Under the pieces are notes generated by a model, which saw nothing but the letters and a program-made list of their open reading frames with translations, searched no databases and was not told the origin of the DNA. Positions 62,969 to 64,000 of a DNA stretch of 64,000 nt are shown piece after piece. The translations under genes were made by a program, and so were the position numbers. How positions within the stretch are numbered: position 1 is the stretch's first letter; every line of letters starts with the position of its first letter. Origin of the DNA: Acidobacteriota bacterium (GTDB taxonomy: Bacteria; Acidobacteriota; Thermoanaerobaculia; Multivoradales; Multivoraceae); the NCBI GenBank assembly GCA_028877275.1, contig JAPPFP010000007.1, forward strand, positions 55,338 through 119,337, given 5' to 3'.

Positions 62969-63967
62969 ATGTCCGCACGGCCGAGATTCGAGAGGATCGC
63001 CTTCTTCGGCACGCCCGAGTTCGCGGTGCCGTCGCTCGCGGCTCTGGACTCGCACGGCCGGCGCCCGATCGTTGTCGTCAGTCAGCCGGCGCGGCGCGCG
63101 GGCCGCGGAGGCCGGGTGGTCGAACCGCCGGTGGCTCGCTGGGCGCAGGCGCACGGCGTCAACCTGCTGCAGCCGACGCGGGTCCGGGATGACGAGTTTC
63201 TCGGTCGACTGCGCGCACTGGAGCTCGACCTCGCGGTGGTCGCCGCCTACGGCAAGATCTTTCCCCGTAGCCTGCTCGAGCTGCCATCCTGGGGCTGTCT
63301 GAACGTTCACGCATCCCTGCTGCCGGCCTGGCGCGGCGCCTCCCCGATCCAGGCCGCGATCGCGAGCGGCGAGAGCGTGACCGGAGTGACCACGATGGTC
63401 ATGGAGGAAGGTCTCGACACGGGACCGATTCTGCTGCGGGAAGAGGTGGCGATCGGCCCGCTTGAGACGGCCGGCGAGTTGGCGCCGCGGCTTGCCGAGG
63501 TCGGTGCCCGTCTTCTCGTCCGTACCCTGGACGGCCTGGAGGCCGGCGAGGTCGTGCCGCGGCCGCAGCGCGACGCGGTGGCGAGCTACGCGCCGATGCT
63601 CCGTCCGGAGGACGGCGTCGTGGACTGGGACCGCGAAGCCGGCGAGATCGCCTGCCGGGTACGTGCCTACGAACCGTGGCCCGGGTCGCGGACCTGGCTG
63701 CGGAGCGAGGCGATACGGATCGTGGCGGCGCGATCCCTGACCTCGTTTGCGGGGCCGGACCGGGGCAACGGTCGGGATCGGCCGGGTGCGTTCCTGGGGT
63801 CTTGTCAGGTCGGAGGCATCGGTCGAGTGGCGGTGGTCCGCTGCGGCGGTTCGTCGGCCCTCGCGCTCGATCGAGTACAGCGCCCGGGCCGTCGTCCGGT
63901 CAGTGGCGTCGACCTGGCGAACGGCCTGCGCTTGAAGCTCGGCGAACGCTTCGGGGTGCGGGCATGA
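62969..63967 (+). CDS. fmt: Methionyl-tRNA formyltransferase
   Basis: This 332-residue enzyme formylates initiator Met-tRNA with 10-formyl-THF. It starts RIAFFGTPEFAVPSLAALDS and has VVAAYGKIFPRSLLELPSWG, LNVHASLLPAWRGASPIQAA (catalytic Asn/His), and MEEGLDTGPILL with the catalytic Asp. The C-terminal tRNA-binding domain is present. Its stop overlaps the start of the next gene as ATGA. Confidence 0.95.
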   Translation: MSARPRFERIAFFGTPEFAVPSLAALDSHGRRPIVVVSQPARRAGRGGRVVEPPVARWAQAHGVNLLQPTRVRDDEFLGRLRALELDLAVVAAYGKIFPRSLLELPSWGCLNVHASLLPAWRGASPIQAAIASGESVTGVTTMVMEEGLDTGPILLREEVAIGPLETAGELAPRLAEVGARLLVRTLDGLEAGEVVPRPQRDAVASYAPMLRPEDGVVDWDREAGEIACRVRAYEPWPGSRTWLRSEAIRIVAARSLTSFAGPDRGNGRDRPGAFLGSCQVGGIGRVAVVRCGGSSALALDRVQRPGRRPVSGVDLANGLRLKLGERFGVRA

Positions 63968-64000
63968 CCCGTCGACGACCGATTCGAAACCTGGGTTCCG
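63964..64000 (+). CDS. Start of a downstream gene, cut by the window edge
   Basis: ATG 63964 overlaps the fmt stop as ATGA and the 12 visible codons read MTRRRPIRNLGS. The coupling pattern matches other pairs here, so a gene is likely. In many genomes rsmB follows fmt, but nothing visible proves it. Confidence 0.4.
   Translation, partial: MTRRRPIRNLGS

Noticed and set aside
60614..63310. Roughly 900-codon minus-strand frame across ftsK and fmt
   Set aside because: It runs opposite two unmistakable genes and has no recognisable motif. It is a codon-bias artefact.

Overview
The window is a gene-dense, high-GC stretch (roughly two thirds G+C by eye) of a Gram-negative bacterial chromosome. LpxK, LpxC and an O-antigen-ligase-like protein imply an LPS outer membrane. 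NtrYX, a secreted TPR/FG-GAP/ASPIC protein, M16 peptidase pairs, an F420-type LLM oxidoreductase, and the rplU-rpmA-obg and tig-clpP-clpX-lon-ysxC-rho blocks would fit an Acidobacteriota-like organism. That placement is an inference from gene content only. I see no insertion sequence, prophage, CRISPR array or other transfer signature, and no stretch over 300 bases without a gene. The largest intergenic region (22105-22365, about 260 bases) is also the one most packed with signals.

Layout. 1-8627: the end of lpxK, an NSS-family transporter, a large TPR/VCBS/ASPIC exported protein, and divergent polA. 8624-16973 (minus strand): a compact probable operon lpxC, DUF4390 gene, ntrY, ntrX, selB, LLM oxidoreductase. 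17188-25076 (plus): smpB-uvrA, then an AAA+ enhancer-binding regulator, a cluster of palindromes, a near-consensus sigma-54 promoter, a 62-residue membrane protein, an RsbW-like kinase, a STAS protein and a GAF-PP2C phosphatase. 25149-35095: a TldD/PmbA protein divergent from a signal-peptide-bearing isoaspartyl methyltransferase, tRNA-Ala, two small membrane-anchored proteins, a metallophosphoesterase that seems to need a CTG start, an active/inactive M16 pair, gcvT-gcvH, a four-TM protein, larE and larB. 35059-39701 (minus): peptide-type ABC binding protein and two permeases followed by queA. 39728-46487: a sensor kinase, rplU-rpmA-obg-nadD-rsfS-thiS, tRNA-Lys and tRNA-Leu, tig and clpP. 46620-55775: clpX, lon, ysxC, rho, a DUF362 protein and an O-antigen-ligase-like protein. 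55776-59606 (minus): a GGDEF protein, an atypical SDR and a molybdopterin oxidoreductase. 59699-64000: ksgA, ftsK, fmt and the first codons of one more gene.

The most interesting part is 20596-25076. A sigma-54-type activator with an altered GAFTGA loop (GVATGV) sits just upstream of TTGCCC/GGGCAA palindromes and a sigma-54 promoter. That promoter appears to drive a tiny membrane protein plus a complete kinase/STAS/phosphatase partner-switching set. I infer a self-contained signalling module in which partner switching is itself under sigma-54 control.

Many gene pairs in the window share a 4-base NTGA start/stop overlap (ATGA, GTGA, TTGA and possibly CTGA), so translational coupling seems to be the dominant operon style here.
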